A stretch of DNA of 64,000 nt from the NCBI GenBank assembly GCA_977006965.1, contig OZ345375.1, positions 1,550,001 through 1,614,000 on the forward strand, in the 5' to 3' direction. How positions within the stretch are numbered: the first letter of the stretch is position 1; each line of letters opens with the position of its first letter. The notes below the pieces were generated by a model. That model was given only the letters and a program-made list of their open reading frames with translations, was not told where the DNA came from and ran no database searches. A program made the position numbers and the translations under genes. The stretch comes from Phymatolithon calcareum (lineage: Eukaryota > Rhodophyta > Florideophyceae > Hapalidiales). Positions 1 to 10,480 of the stretch are shown here, in pieces.

Positions 1-839
1 CTCTGTGAAGTGCGTTCGCATTGCTTTCTTCAACGTACGTCAATAGTTGAGGTTCTCGATGATGCTTAAGTTCTTCGGTCCGCGTGTGAGAGCAGATGTG
101 TTTAAAACTCAACTAAAGTAGGTACTCGGGGTGAGATTGTGGGGGCTGCTATTGGAGCTGACCACGAAGTAAAACAGAGGCAATGGCTAGACATGGCCTA
201 TTCTGCATAAAATCCCTGCTTAAAAACTGTATTCCGAATGATTTTATACACCCTGGATCCCAAAGGGGTAACCCTGCATAATCAAATAGCCCATTCGCAG
301 CCATATTTATGCAGTGATTCGGGTACTTAAATCATCGTCTTTGTAGCTTTCTGTTCAATCCTACCGTACTACTAAAGTTCGAGTTACGGCGGAAGTGACC
401 TCTATCCAAGACGACTTCGTCTAATTGAAAAATACAATATTCCACTTCCATTGTGAGGATGCCAAGCTGGGGCAGAACTATATCAATTCTATCACGGACG
501 GTTTCACATTCCGGCTGTAAGGCACACGTCTCTGAGCTACCACGTTATCGTATCCATATCACGACTCGGTTGATGCACGATTATGCGCTAAGCGTAAGGG
601 CTAAACGGGGAATCCACCTCAACTCATTGGTGACGAGAATTGTCTAAAATATATTTACCATAGTCCCTGTAAGCGAAAAACTAATCTTATCTCTCTACTG
701 AGCATTCAATATTTCCCTACACTGCAAATCCTGCAGGCATCCATGTCGAACGACAAAGGCAGTGGTATGTATCCATGAAAGGAAATCACACCTCAGTTTT
801 TTCTGGAAAAGTTTGATATGTGAAGGGGATAAGATCAAC
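1..839. other. No gene recognised
   Basis: Only short, unconserved-looking reading frames are present. I see no repeat, tRNA or transposon end here. The right edge is the 3' flank of the minus-strand protease gene. Confidence 0.5.
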
Positions 840-1754
840 CTACCCGATGATGGCACCCGGAATCTCCTTCAGCCACGCCCCCTGTCCGCTTTTCACAATG
901 TTACGGTTCCCAGTGGAGAATGTGCATGTCCCAATCGGTACGTACCTCTTGTAAAAGCCGAACCTCATACAGTCCGTTATCGGTCCTGTATGGTCCAGCC
1001 CGAACACGTGCCCCAGCTCATGCGCGACATGTCCGAGGCAATTCGCCTCCACTCCGTCATCATACGGGAACGACTTAGCTCGCCCCGTGATACACGCCAA
1101 GTCGTCTCCGTCCATCCAAGCGCCACCTAAGTCGGCACCTACATTACCGTTACTCGTCGTTGTCGGATAGTTGATGACGCGCATATACGCGTCATAGTCC
1201 TTGATACCAAGCTTGCGGTACACTTCCTTCTTCATATTCGTGAGTCGATACCAGTGGGGGTCTGCTTGGTATCCGTCCGGTGTATTGATGTAGTAATTCT
1301 TGTTGTGATCGGCACGAATCACCTTCACGATCGGTTTCGCCAACGCGAACGTGCTGCCAAACTCGTCGAACCATTTGCGCTGCAGTGCACGCATCTGTCT
1401 CTTCACGGCGGTCACATCGGCGCGGTTGAGGGATTGTCCTCTCTCGAGGAAGTACACTCCTTGCACTCTACGTACTTTCGCAGCATTGACCCGGGTGAGA
1501 GTGCAACCTGCCCCCACACGGTAGGTTCGTTTGCATGAATCGGAAATGTGACCACCGGGTCTTGCGCGAACTTTCTTTGAACTTTTGCACGCATCATCGA
1601 ACTTGCACTCGTTGGTGCTCTGACGAGCGTTGACAATTAGGCGAGGTTCGTTCGAATTTCTGATGTTTGAGTTTGCGAGGACAGTGGATGCCAGTGTGAG
1701 AGCAATGGCGGTAACCAGCAGACTTCGTCGATATGCCATGTTGAGTGCTTGCAA
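840..1754 (-). CDS. Secreted metzincin-type zinc metalloprotease
   Basis: A 304-residue protein. Residues 1-27 form a signal peptide: basic start, then a hydrophobic run ending near VLA-NS, so it is probably exported. The zinc site HELGHVFGLDH lies at residues 245-255 and fits HExxHxxGxxH: H245, H249 and H255 would bind zinc and E246 would be the general base. The downstream segment DCMRFG, with M263, is a candidate Met-turn. Ten or more cysteines, including clusters at residues 50-84, suggest disulfides of a secreted domain and perhaps a short pro-region. The spacing fits metzincins broadly (matrixin, M43 or an unassigned clade); I cannot choose among them. An alternative start is Met6. The gene has no introns and stands alone, with no neighbour suggesting a substrate. 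Confidence 0.85.
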   Translation of the reverse strand: MQALNMAYRRSLLVTAIALTLASTVLANSNIRNSNEPRLIVNARQSTNECKFDDACKSSKKVRARPGGHISDSCKRTYRVGAGCTLTRVNAAKVRRVQGVYFLERGQSLNRADVTAVKRQMRALQRKWFDEFGSTFALAKPIVKVIRADHNKNYYINTPDGYQADPHWYRLTNMKKEVYRKLGIKDYDAYMRVINYPTTTSNGNVGADLGGAWMDGDDLACITGRAKSFPYDDGVEANCLGHVAHELGHVFGLDHTGPITDCMRFGFYKRYVPIGTCTFSTGNRNIVKSGQGAWLKEIPGAIIG

Positions 1755-1829
1755 AGCTTTAGTTTGGGACAGAAGAATTCTGAGTGGGTTTAGTCTTCGA
1801 CCATTTTCGTATTTTTAGAATATGTACGA

Positions 1830-3180
1830 AAACTGGGACGACTTTCTGCAAGGTTACCTCAATCGCAAGAGTCCATTGATACCCACATGATGACGCCAAT
1901 AGAAGGAAAGAAGGGAAATGAGTCAGATATTCAAGTTGCTGACGCATCAGTAGACGCTTTAGACACTTTTTCGTACAATATTAAGGTTGCATTGTAGTTC
2001 AGCTCTCATTGGTGAGCCACGTTTACGTGCGATAGAGCTACGATTCGGAAACACCTTGAAAGGTCATCTCTGCCATAATAACTTTTCCTGAGCCGTCAGA
2101 TTATTCGCTCCTGAAACTCATTGCACCTTTTCATTCTCATCTACTTAGATATTCGAGCGGACAAACTGCTGCCCACTCATTGAAATCTCCCTTTTTCATG
2201 AACATTACAGCCCAAAAAACCGGGGTGTTTCCATGACTAGCGAGTCCACTTGAACAACCAGAACGTAGAACTCGTTCTTACAGGTCTTTTTCATTTCCGC
2301 ATTGATTTTTCCAAGCGAAAACGACACCTGAAAATCTGCACGGCATCTCCCGTACCGAGCAAGGTCCTTTTTAAAAAGGAACATTCGATTGTTTTCTAAA
2401 ATACCATAGTTTTCAAGCCTATTGTGCATCTAAGGTAAGAGATTTACACGATGAGAAAGAAAGATGAGTTTCCGTTGCTCCTGTTTTCACAGCTGTTTAA
2501 ATTCCGATATAATTGCTGCACAAGAGAAGTCATGGAATATGTTATTATCATTTTCGAAGTGCGAACGGAGAGTCATAAGTTGAATGATTTAAAGCCCAAG
2601 TCCATTCGCTAGCCAAGCCGTGCTTATCACAGATTTGAGAGCAGCAATTTTCTAGGGTTTACAGCATAGAAGCCAGCGAGGTATTGACAAGCTTCAGAAA
2701 TATATCAACAAAAGATAATAAAGTTTACCTTCTGCCGTGAACCATAGACGAAAGGAAATTAACGAAGAAACTCTAATATATGCAGTAGGATACGTAGAAG
2801 AGCCTTGGCTGCGAGAGCGGACAGAATTCGAGCATTATATTTAAAAATCTTCGGATTCCAGAGAATATGTTTCTCGTTTGCATACAAGTAGCTTGCTATG
2901 GTGTCTGTAAGCGAAAGAGAAACTGTTGTTCTTGTCAAGAGAGCTTTGGGGGCGTTTAGTAAACAAATATTCCTTCAGCAATTTGTCTTCTCCTTTGGTC
3001 GCGAGGCTTGCAATATGTGTATCAGAAAGCATCTACTCTTATGTAAAGCACTTGTCTCTGTTATGAAGCAGAAATTTTCCAGATGCCTGTGCACCCAAAG
3101 GAGGTTGACCACAATGGAGGTGAGATGCTGAAGTCAGCCTGCTTTCACTATCCTGAAGTCGTTATCGAGATAATCTACGA
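1830..3180. other. AT-rich intergenic stretch, no gene recognised
   Basis: The open frames here are below about 80 codons and resemble nothing I know. The left part is the upstream region of the minus-strand metalloprotease. Confidence 0.5.
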
Positions 3181-3240
3181 CCTAGGCGAGAGGCGTTCAG
3201 GCTATGAATGGCGCTCTTTTCGATTCCAAGACTACAAATG

Positions 3241-3345
3241 CATTTACGCGAATACCCAGACTGAATTCAGTCCAGGAGCATCTTAGTGTCCACCTAGATG
3301 TTGAGTATCGTAAACTCGGATATCCTGAAATAAAGAAAGAACGAA
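3241..3345 (+). repeat. Dispersed LINE-like 3' tail, copy 1
   Basis: About 100 bp shared with 43551-43650 and 50510-50605. The shared order is a TACCCAGA-like start, GGATCCAG/GAATTCAG, a CATCTTAG core, CCTAGATGT, then ATATCCTG followed by ATAAAGAAAGAA. The simple-sequence tail and same orientation in all three copies indicate 3' ends of a 5'-truncated retroposon family. No coding part remains attached. Confidence 0.6.
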
Positions 3346-4320
3346 AAATGATATCGCAACCAGGGCGCGTCCCTGCGAGAAAAATCTTAGGGTACTGAAT
3401 GTCAGTACCCGCTACAATATGTGCGCATAGTACGTATGGCCTACATATGGAGCTAGAGGTGAGCTGAAACGTACGGGAAACAAAGCTGGTGAGAATGGGT
3501 GTGAAGAGTTCACTTCGTTGTATAGCTGTCGACATGGGCTGTGCAGCCCACCTTCACACCCCAGGCCATTGCGTCAATAGAGGCAGACTGCGAATCTAAG
3601 AAAGCCTATCGTTTTCGCGACTGGATGCGGACCCTATCGCTTTTTCTTTGACATTGTCCCCGAACGCTGGCCAGAATGTATGGCGACTGGTTGGAATGCC
3701 CGAAAGGACGAGATCGTACTTGAGTTGCCAGTTGCGGAGAACGTTTCCGTCTTAGCTGTCCCAGGATCTACACCTGTAGGTCTGAGAGTTAGTGTCTTCA
3801 GTTGACGCCAAAGCCAGTCGCCTACGTCACTGTGTCGCACTGTAATCCCTTCAGCGCACGTACGAACTTTGCTGTTTTGCGCGTCGATATTCATTGGCGG
3901 TGCGTAATCATTACGGGTGTCTATCCTAATGTCTAGTTTACGGATCACCTCAATGGAGGGTATTTCTCTCAATTGAGGGGCGATTTAAAAATTCGAAAAA
4001 ATCTATAAAACGAAGGCGGAACAGCTTGCTCAAGCCATATTCGAAAAGCCCAGATTGTCTTCTGTTCTAGGAGTATCGCAACTAGACTCTTAATATCGCT
4101 TAGTTCGGCACTAGAAACGAAAATATGTTAGTTACTCAGAAGTACCGGACCTGCCATGCCACTAAGAAAAGTCCTGTCACTCGTGGACGGTACATCAGTA
4201 CACACCGAGACAGTATCGGTGACCGTTCTTGCGGGGTGCTCCAGACTATACGGAGCCTTTTCCATGATAAAAAAGTGAGCGGTATGGTTCAGGAGGTACT
4301 CGTAGAAAAAATAAATGGTC
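3346..4320. other. Flank of LTR element; unassigned small ORF
   Basis: A minus-strand frame of 112 codons (3634-3972) and one at 3197-3535 are open, but neither shows a recognisable domain. TCTCAATTGAGGG at 3967 resembles the palindrome at 11476-11493. I call no gene here. Confidence 0.35.
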
Positions 4321-4324
4321 TCAC

Positions 4325-4592
4325 TGTAATCACTGGGAGTGATAAGATAAAGAATGAGTTTATCTTGAAAAGGGGTGATCTCTCTCCGATGAGAAGATGA
4401 GATGATGAGATGCTCCAGTCTAAGGCGCGATTTAGGATCGCCGCTTAAATAGAGCAGGGGCGAGAAATGCACACCCTGTACAAAGAGGGGGAGCACTGAC
4501 AGACACTACTCTAACAATCCCAATTGGTTGGTATGTTCTCCCTGAGAGTGTAAGTGTCGCTAATTACACTCGTGCAGCATTGCGTGTCTACA
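4325..4592 (-). repeat. LTR (left flank of element)
   Basis: TGTAATCAC...GTGTCTACA, 268 bp, a direct copy of 7758-8025. In the sense of the integrase gene the LTR runs TGTAGACAC to GTGATTACA, so this copy is on the minus strand relative to coding. The adjoining internal GTGCCCC complements a GGGG run that could be a weak polypurine tract. A hairpin with 8-bp arms (4600-4618, loop GAA) follows immediately. Confidence 0.85.
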
Positions 4593-4680
4593 GTGCCCCA
4601 TACACTCGAAGAGTGTATTAATCATTGATGCGCAATGTTTGCTTGGCCTTCTTCGCCAGCTTTTTCTTGCGTGTATTAGA

Positions 4681-4863
4681 CCCCGTCCTTCTTCGCCGCT
4701 TTTTCCGGCCTTGGTTTGGACCCCGTCCTTCTTCGCCGCTTTTTCCGGCCTTGGTTTGGACCCCGTCCTTCTTCGCCGCTTTTTCCGGCCTTCGTTTGGA
4801 CCCCGTCCTTCTTCGCCGCTTTTTCCGACCTTGAGTTGGACCCCGTCCTTCTTCGCCGCTTTT
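4681..4863. repeat. 40-bp minisatellite, about 4.6 copies
   Basis: Units start at 4681, 4721, 4761, 4801 and 4841 (partial). Each begins CCCCGTCCTTCTTCGCCGCT, with a few substitutions in the last two. Because 40 is not a multiple of three, successive units rotate through all frames, yet frames on both strands stay open. On the minus strand they read as a Lys/Arg-rich peptide (PEKAAKKDGVQ-like); this is probably an expanded basic linker of the retroelement. Confidence 0.9.
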
Positions 4864-4866
4864 GTC

Positions 4867-5230
4867 CCGCGAACATCATTTGTGTTGATTGCCACACAAA
4901 TCTACGCTGACCTTCTCCTCCTTATTGCCGGAGATATAGATAGGTCCCGTCTCTGAATTGGTTGCTCCTTCCAATCCATATTTGCGTTCCTTCTGGAACG
5001 TCTTTCTTTCAATTCGGGCTCCGGTTGCCTGCCTTGAATTTTTTTGTTCCGCGAATATCATTTGTGTTAATAGCCACACAAATCTACGCTGACCTTCTCC
5101 TCCTTATTGCCGGAGATATAGATAGGTCCCTTGTCTGAATTGGTTGCCTCTGCCAATCCATATTTGCGTTCCTTCTGGAACGTCTTTGTTTCAATTCGGG
5201 CTCCGGTTGCCGTCCTTGATTTTTTTCGCA
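4867..5230. repeat. Tandem 182-bp duplication
   Basis: Two head-to-tail units, starting at CCGCGAA 4867 and 5049, are nearly identical. On the minus strand each encodes a peptide with MIFAEQK near its start and GPIYISGNKEE near its end. It resembles the linker MIIAEQKKH of the plus-strand polyprotein (about 6037-6062), so it appears to be an inverted, amplified copy of that linker. Confidence 0.85.
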
Positions 5231-5244
5231 ACAATCGAAGTCGC

Positions 5245-5592
5245 TTAGGAAGTAAACTCCAGAATCCTTGCCGCCGCATGTTCGGTGCGCATTGGCATTC
5301 GAAGACTGTGTAGAGCCTTCTCTCTTGTCGATGACTCTGTGTAAGATACCGCCGTCATCGCCGGGGCTTCCTTCTTCTTCTCGTTGACCTCATCATCGTA
5401 CCGTTTCCTCGCCTTCAAAAACCTTGTCACAACTCTTGGGTCGAGACTTCGTAAAATCGGGTGGCTCACGGGTTGGAATAGCGCGGCGGTTGGTTGCCGA
5501 TCGGTAGATTTCGCCGACGAAAGACTTCCGCTTCCCATGGTTCGATGGTCATCCATTTCCAATTCAAACTTGAACAATCTTCGTCTTAACAC
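5245..5592 (-). pseudogene. Gag-like N-terminal fragment
   Basis: A 115-codon frame on the strand opposite to the polymerase part. Its central segment, DPRVVTRFLKARKRYDDEV, is charged and helical and resembles the start of gag proteins of Ty3/gypsy elements in protists and algae. It then runs into the duplicated linker without a capsid or zinc knuckle, so it is a truncated remnant. Assignment rests on position and general resemblance only. A 10-bp palindrome (TCCTGCAGGA, 5603-5612) lies at its junction with the plus-strand RNase H piece. Confidence 0.4.
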
Positions 5593-5597
5593 TCAAA

Positions 5598-7535
5598 CAT
5601 TCTCCTGCAGGAAAGAAATTTCTTACTTCATCTTTCAAGAGAGCACAAGAACGATGGAGCACATTCGAGAAGGAAGCCTATGCCATTTTGAAGTGCTTCC
5701 GGAAGCTCGACTACATGCTCGCAGGGGAAACAAACATCCACCTATACACTGATCATAGGAACCTGCTATTTGCATTTCATCCGATGGTAATGGTACCAAC
5801 GATTGGCAGCCACGTGATCAGCAAGGTTCAAAGATGGGCTGTGTACTTATCGGCGTTCTCGTACACAATTGATCATGTGGAAGGCGAGCGAAACGTTATG
5901 CCTGATATTATGTCACGATGGCTATCTGGGTATAGAGGCAAGAAAGGCATGAGCCGCAGGGTTTCTGAAACATCGATGGAAAACGACATCGTGGAATCAC
6001 CTTTCAGCGAAGATTTTGTGTGGCCAACAACACGTATGATCATCGCGGAACAGAAGAAACATGAAAAATCAAGGCCGGCAACAGCGGAAAAGAAGGAAGG
6101 GGATCTGTACTACCTAAGCAAACAAGTTTGGATCCCGGATGAATCAATCGAACTCCAGCTGAAGGCCCTGACTGTAGCACATTGCGGTGCAGGTGGACAC
6201 AGAGGATTCGAATCAACAAGCAGCGCTTTGAAAGAGAAGTTTTTTTGGTGCTCAATTGTTAACGATTGCAAGGAGTTCGTGAAAAAGTGCATTCACTGCA
6301 TCATATCGAAAAGCGGTACCAAGATCCCACGCCCACTTTCATCGGTATTACACGGAAATGCGCCCAACGAAGTAATACATTTCGATTTTTTGTATATGGG
6401 TCCAAGTACTACCGGGCACAAATACATTTTCGTCATCAAGGACGATTTGTCGTCTTATGTATGGCTTTGTCCATCCGTCGCTGCAAATGCGGACACAGCA
6501 GCTGAAGAACTGGCACGCTGGATGCGCACATTCACTGTTATGAACAACTGGGTATCGGATCAAGGATCGCATTTCAAGAACGTTTTGATGGAAAATCTCG
6601 CTGATATCCACGAAATCAGACACTCATTCACGGTAGCATACTCCCCGTGGGTAAACGGAACCGTTGAAAGAGTAATGCGAACTGTGCTTGCAGCTTGCAA
6701 CGCTCTTTTGTCCGAATTGAAACTCGCGCCCCAGGATTGGACTGCGGTGACAGGCATGTTGATGACCGTTATCAACGAATGTCCCCTCAAGAGGCTGGGT
6801 TCGAACACCGATGGAACATACAGAAGTCCGCTTCAAGTCATGACTGGTATCAAGCCAATGCGTACACAACTAATCATTGGCTGCGAGGCACATAATGGGA
6901 AGTTGAGAAGCATTGAAAAGGCAAGGGCTATGCAATTACTCGAGATTAACACGCTTCAGTCTTCAATCGAGAACATGCACAAAGATGTCGCGGAAAAGGT
7001 CAGCAAGAATCGGTTGAAGCAAATCAAGCAACACAACAAAAACACTAACATAGTAAGTCACCAATTTCAATTAGGTGATTTTGTGGTTGTACGCGTTCCG
7101 GACGGCAAGAAGAAGAAGCACAAACTGCAGTTCAAATGGATCGGTCCTAAGCGAGTGACTGCAATTGTCAGCGAATTGGTCTACGATGTAGCAAGCATAG
7201 TGGATGGGAAAACGCATCGGGTCCATGCCAGCAGAATGCAATTGTACCGTGCTGATGTTGATGGAAGTAAGGCAAGCAATGAGCTGACGAAACAAGCAGA
7301 ACACTCCGAGACTAAGTACGAGATAATCGAAAGACTCGTGGATATAGGAGAAGCACCAGATGGAGTCTTCGTACAAGTTCAGTGGTCAGGTTTGCCGGAC
7401 AGAAGCGATTGGACGTGGCAGAAAATAGAAGAACTTCATGAAGATGTACCCGAAGAGCTTGCAGCATTTTTGTCCAACACACGCAAGAAAAAGCTGGCGA
7501 AGAAGGCCAAGCAAACATTGCGCATCAATGATTAA
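5598..7535 (+). pseudogene. Truncated pol: RNase H end, integrase, chromodomain
   Basis: The first ATG is at 5688 (615 residues), but the frame is open from about 5598 and gives SFKRAQERWSTFEKEAYAI, the normal start of a gypsy RNase H. So the domain is cut at the rearrangement junction and the ATG is incidental. Counting from 5688: RNase H remainder with TDHRNLLF (21-28); integrase HHCC finger H165, H171, C201, C204; catalytic triad D233, D291, E327 with 35 residues between the last two; then a basic GPY-like region; and a chromodomain from about residue 544 (YEIIERL, then QWSGLPDRSDWTW). The chromodomain would direct insertion to marked chromatin. Reverse transcriptase and protease are absent, so the element cannot copy itself, although the integrase frame is intact. 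Confidence 0.9.
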
Positions 7536-7560
7536 TACACTCTTCGAGTGTATGGGGCAC

Positions 7561-7749
7561 TGTAGACACGCAATGCTGCACGAGAGTAATTAGGAACAAT
7601 TACATTCTCTGTGATATCATAACGCCCCTGCCCATTTGAAGCGGCGATCCTGAGCGCACCTTAGACTGGGCATCTCATCATCGCTTCACAGAGATAATCA
7701 CCCATTTCAAGATAAACCTTACCTTCTCTTTTCACTCACAGTGATTACA
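7561..7749 (+). repeat. Inverted, internally deleted LTR copy
   Basis: Reverse-complement match to 4325-4592, beginning TGTAGACACGCAATGCTGCA and ending GTGATTACA, shortened by roughly 80 bp and clearly more diverged than the two flanking LTRs are from each other. It sits directly 3' of the pol frame with GGGGCAC before it, so it is the pol segment's own 3' LTR. It meets the right LTR in a 26-bp palindrome (7741-7766). Confidence 0.8.
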
Positions 7750-7757
7750 GAAATTTC

Positions 7758-8025
7758 TGTAATCACTGGGAGTGATAAGATAAAGAATGAGTTTATCTTG
7801 AAAAGGGGTGATCTCTCTCCGATGAGAAGATGAGATGATGAGATGCTCCAGTCTAAGGCGCGATTTAGGATCGCCGCTTAAATAGAGCAGGGGCGAGAAA
7901 TGCACACCCTGTACAAAGAGGGGGAGCACTGACAGACACTACTCTAAAAATCCCAATTGGTTGGTATGTTCTCCCTGAGAGTGTAAGTGTCGCTAATTAC
8001 ACTCGTGCAGCATTGCGTGTCTACA
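7758..8025 (-). repeat. LTR (right flank of element)
   Basis: Direct 268-bp copy of 4325-4592. The one difference I found is in the CTAACAATCC/CTAAAAATCC segment. It ends ...GTGTCTACA and is followed by the TCAC target duplicate. Confidence 0.85.
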
Positions 8026-8139
8026 TCACGAACACGTCACGAAGGGTGAAACGGGTCCTAGTTCGGTATCCACGGAAGAAGATTAAGATTAACACAGACA
8101 GTATTTTCAGCGCCAAGTCAGGGAACGCTGGTGATGGGA

Positions 8140-10480
8140 TATATGCTGATTTATTTTAAAAGCTCCCAAAGCCTCAATTTGAGTAACAGGGCAGCTTCTC
8201 GCTGTTTTCCATACTCATCTCTCTACTATCCTTCTAATATCTCCTCAATCCGAATTTCTCTCCCTGTGAGGGCCCGAGTAAGTCTTTTGCATTCATATTC
8301 CGTTTCTTGGTCCATCTTCATAGACCGTAGTATAAGTTGCCACACGATAAGCTCCACCACAGCACCAGTCCCAAGTACTTCGCCAGAATGGATTTTCTCC
8401 ACAAAGGAACTCTGCTGAAAACGACTCTCAGGCATCTCAACTGCGCAGTTCTGGCCCTTATATATAGCACTCCTGGTAGGTCTATCGGTACGCCTATCGG
8501 GATTTTAACTGTCCGGCCCTCTTCTTTCAACGACCAGACTTTGACTGTTGCTTGAAGGCGTCGCTTTTTTGACACCATACCTTCTTCCGCTTGTTTCAGA
8601 GCTTCTTTAAGGTGTTCCTCTTCCCCGAGATACCCAATGTCCTTTGATACGTCTTCCAGATCATCTTCTCTTCCCTGGTATTCTTTTGAAGGCTCCAGGA
8701 ACTTCCTCCGTCTTACCAAGCTTAAGGCGAACCTTTCAGCCTGGTGCATTCTCCTCATCTTTTTTATTGCAATTTTTTTTAAAGCCCCGCAGTCATATGA
8801 ATATACGCGCAGGGCTTCCTCAGGTGCTGCCCTCGCTAGGGCGGCTCTACTCATTCTCCTCATCTGTGGGCTGGCGAGACGGCAGAGCACTCGCATCCTC
8901 TCCCTTCGATACTCGGCATATTTTCCGAAAACGTATCTGTAGAAAAGACCTTCTGCTGCTTCAATTGCCGATGGTAGTCGTTTCGTGATCGGGGGCAGGT
9001 GCGTTGCATACTTCCATTTGGAGAGAATCAAAGACTTTAAAATCCTGATTCACGTGGCTGGTTGGAGTCCTCTGACGTTCAAGCCAATTTGGCGGAGTTT
9101 GTGTTTGCATCCCATCTCATTCCGAACTCTGGAGATAGCTGTATCGTCGGAGACTCCGTTGTTCTTCATACTGATCCCGAGGTAGGACAGTCTCCAGGCC
9201 TGGTGCAGTTCTTTTCCTGCAAGGAAGAATTTCTTCTTTGGAAGTCCTTTGTACTTAAGGACCTCGCTCTTTCCTGGCTTCGTGTTCCATTTCATGGAGT
9301 TCTCGGCTGCCCACTTCGTAGCTATGTCCAATAGTTTTTGCAATCCTTTTGCATTCTTTGCCTGAAGAAGAACGTCATCCGCAAAGAGCTGCGCTGGATG
9401 GTCAGACACTGTTCTTGTTACTTGGGCGGCGGCTTCGGCGAACGTATCCATGAATATGTTATATAAGCACGGACTAAGCCGGGAGCCCTGCGGAACACCT
9501 CGATCTATAATGCACTACGTTTTCGTTTCATCTCCTGCGGACGTGATCCACGACGGTTTCATAAGGTAAGATACCATCTTTGTTATGTGCGCCGACAACT
9601 TTTTCTTCAGTCGCTCAAGGAGGATATCCCTCGGGACGTTGTCATACGCTTCTGACAAGTCAAGTACAGCAACGAACGGGTGACCATTTTGCATAGTATT
9701 CTTTGCGCAGAGTTTGGCCAAATATGTGCTCTTTTCTCTCCGAAAACCCAGTTGTGCTCTGTTAAACCGGTAGTGATCCCTTATGTATGAGTCTAGGGCG
9801 GAATCGATTATCTTCCTGACCTGACTCAGTACAGAGATAGGCCTGTAGTTTGCCGCAATGTGTGCTGGACCTTTCTTGTAGAGGAGAATAAGTGTTGCTT
9901 GCCGCCATTGTCGTGGTAGGCACCTTAGTCGTCTGCATGTCTCCCACAGAACCAGATTCAATTCGAAACCGACCTCCTTGTTTGCGTGTAGCATCTCCAC
10001 AGCAACGCCGTCTGGGCCCACAGCTTTCCCTCTTGGCGCTCTGTTAAAGGCTCTTCGAAGGTGCCTCCTCATTCCTGTGTTAACCGTAAACATTTGAAGG
10101 GTCACATTCCAATCCTTCTCCACTTTGCACACGTTCGAGATGTACGCGGAAAACTTGCTCGGGTGCACTGGGGATCCTAGGGCCCGGTTCTTACCAGTTC
10201 GTCGCTCCTTGGACTTCATAACCTTTCTCGCGACATTTGCAGCCTCAGTGATGCTGGTGATGGCGTTGTAGAGGCTTTCCAGCTTGAATCGAGCTAGCAC
10301 CAGCAAAACCGCGGTACCGCCCACGCCTGTTTACAGTACTCGTCCTCGCCAATCTTCTTTGCGAAACGCCAGTTTATCGTATACTGTCGCAATCAAAAGC
10401 TCCTCAGAAGGCACAAGAGCTTCTATAAAACCTTAAAAAGCTCCAAATGCGATCTTCCAGACTCTCTCGCCTACGTCTTG
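8140..10480 (-). pseudogene. Non-LTR retrotransposon (LINE) reverse transcriptase, dead copy 1
   Basis: One minus-strand frame runs 10324 to 8318. It carries reverse-transcriptase blocks in order: KAVGPDGVAVEML, NYRPISVLSQV, VAVLDLSEAYDNVPRD, GVPQGSRLSPCLYN, the catalytic FADD, and the C-terminal LTPW/LPPI-type region. Two in-frame stops break it. One is TAG at 9515-9517, where the related copy at 21 kb has Trp; the other is TGA at about 9050-9052. The true C-terminus (8435-8226) is in another frame, so at least one frameshift is present. More coding similarity continues upstream to about 10480 past stops. The 3' end near 8140 carries a TTTTAAAATAAA tail. No RNase H follows, which separates this clade from the copies at 13.5, 20, 35 and 48 kb. 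Confidence 0.88.
8761..8851 (-). mobile_element. 91-bp retroposed fragment nested in LINE
   Basis: The insertion is flanked by identical 14-bp direct repeats CATTCTCCTCATCT at 8747-8760 and 8852-8865. On the minus strand it ends in an A-rich tail, and its body (GAGGAAGCCCTGC, then GCGGGGCTTT) matches the LINE 3' end at 17405-17500. So it is a severely 5'-truncated copy or SINE of that family. With its target duplication it adds 105 bp, exactly 35 codons, so the host reading frame stays open through it. Confidence 0.85.

Larger units (their letters stand above)
4325..8025. mobile_element. Rearranged Ty3/gypsy chromovirus-type LTR element
   Basis: Two direct 268-bp LTRs (4325-4592 and 7758-8025), each starting TG and ending CA, differ at only one position that I could find. 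They are flanked by TCAC on both sides (4321-4324 and 8026-8029), a 4-bp target duplication. So the 3.7-kb unit inserted as a whole, recently. The inside is not a normal gag-pol. A gag-like piece, two 182-bp repeats and a 40-bp minisatellite read on the minus strand (5592 to about 4600). RNase H, integrase and chromodomain read on the plus strand (5598-7535), followed by an inverted, shortened LTR copy (7561-7749). Protease and reverse transcriptase are absent, so it must have moved with enzymes supplied in trans. Template switching or autointegration is the likely cause of the inversion. Confidence 0.85.

Noticed and set aside
4681-4863. CRISPR-like array
   Set aside because: Units are contiguous 40-bp tandem repeats without unique spacers, in a eukaryotic retroelement.
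4325-8025. Ginger-type DNA transposon with a gypsy-like integrase and terminal inverted repeats
   Set aside because: The apparent inverted repeats are LTR copies. Direct LTRs with TG...CA ends, a 4-bp target duplication and an RNase H remnant show an LTR retroelement.
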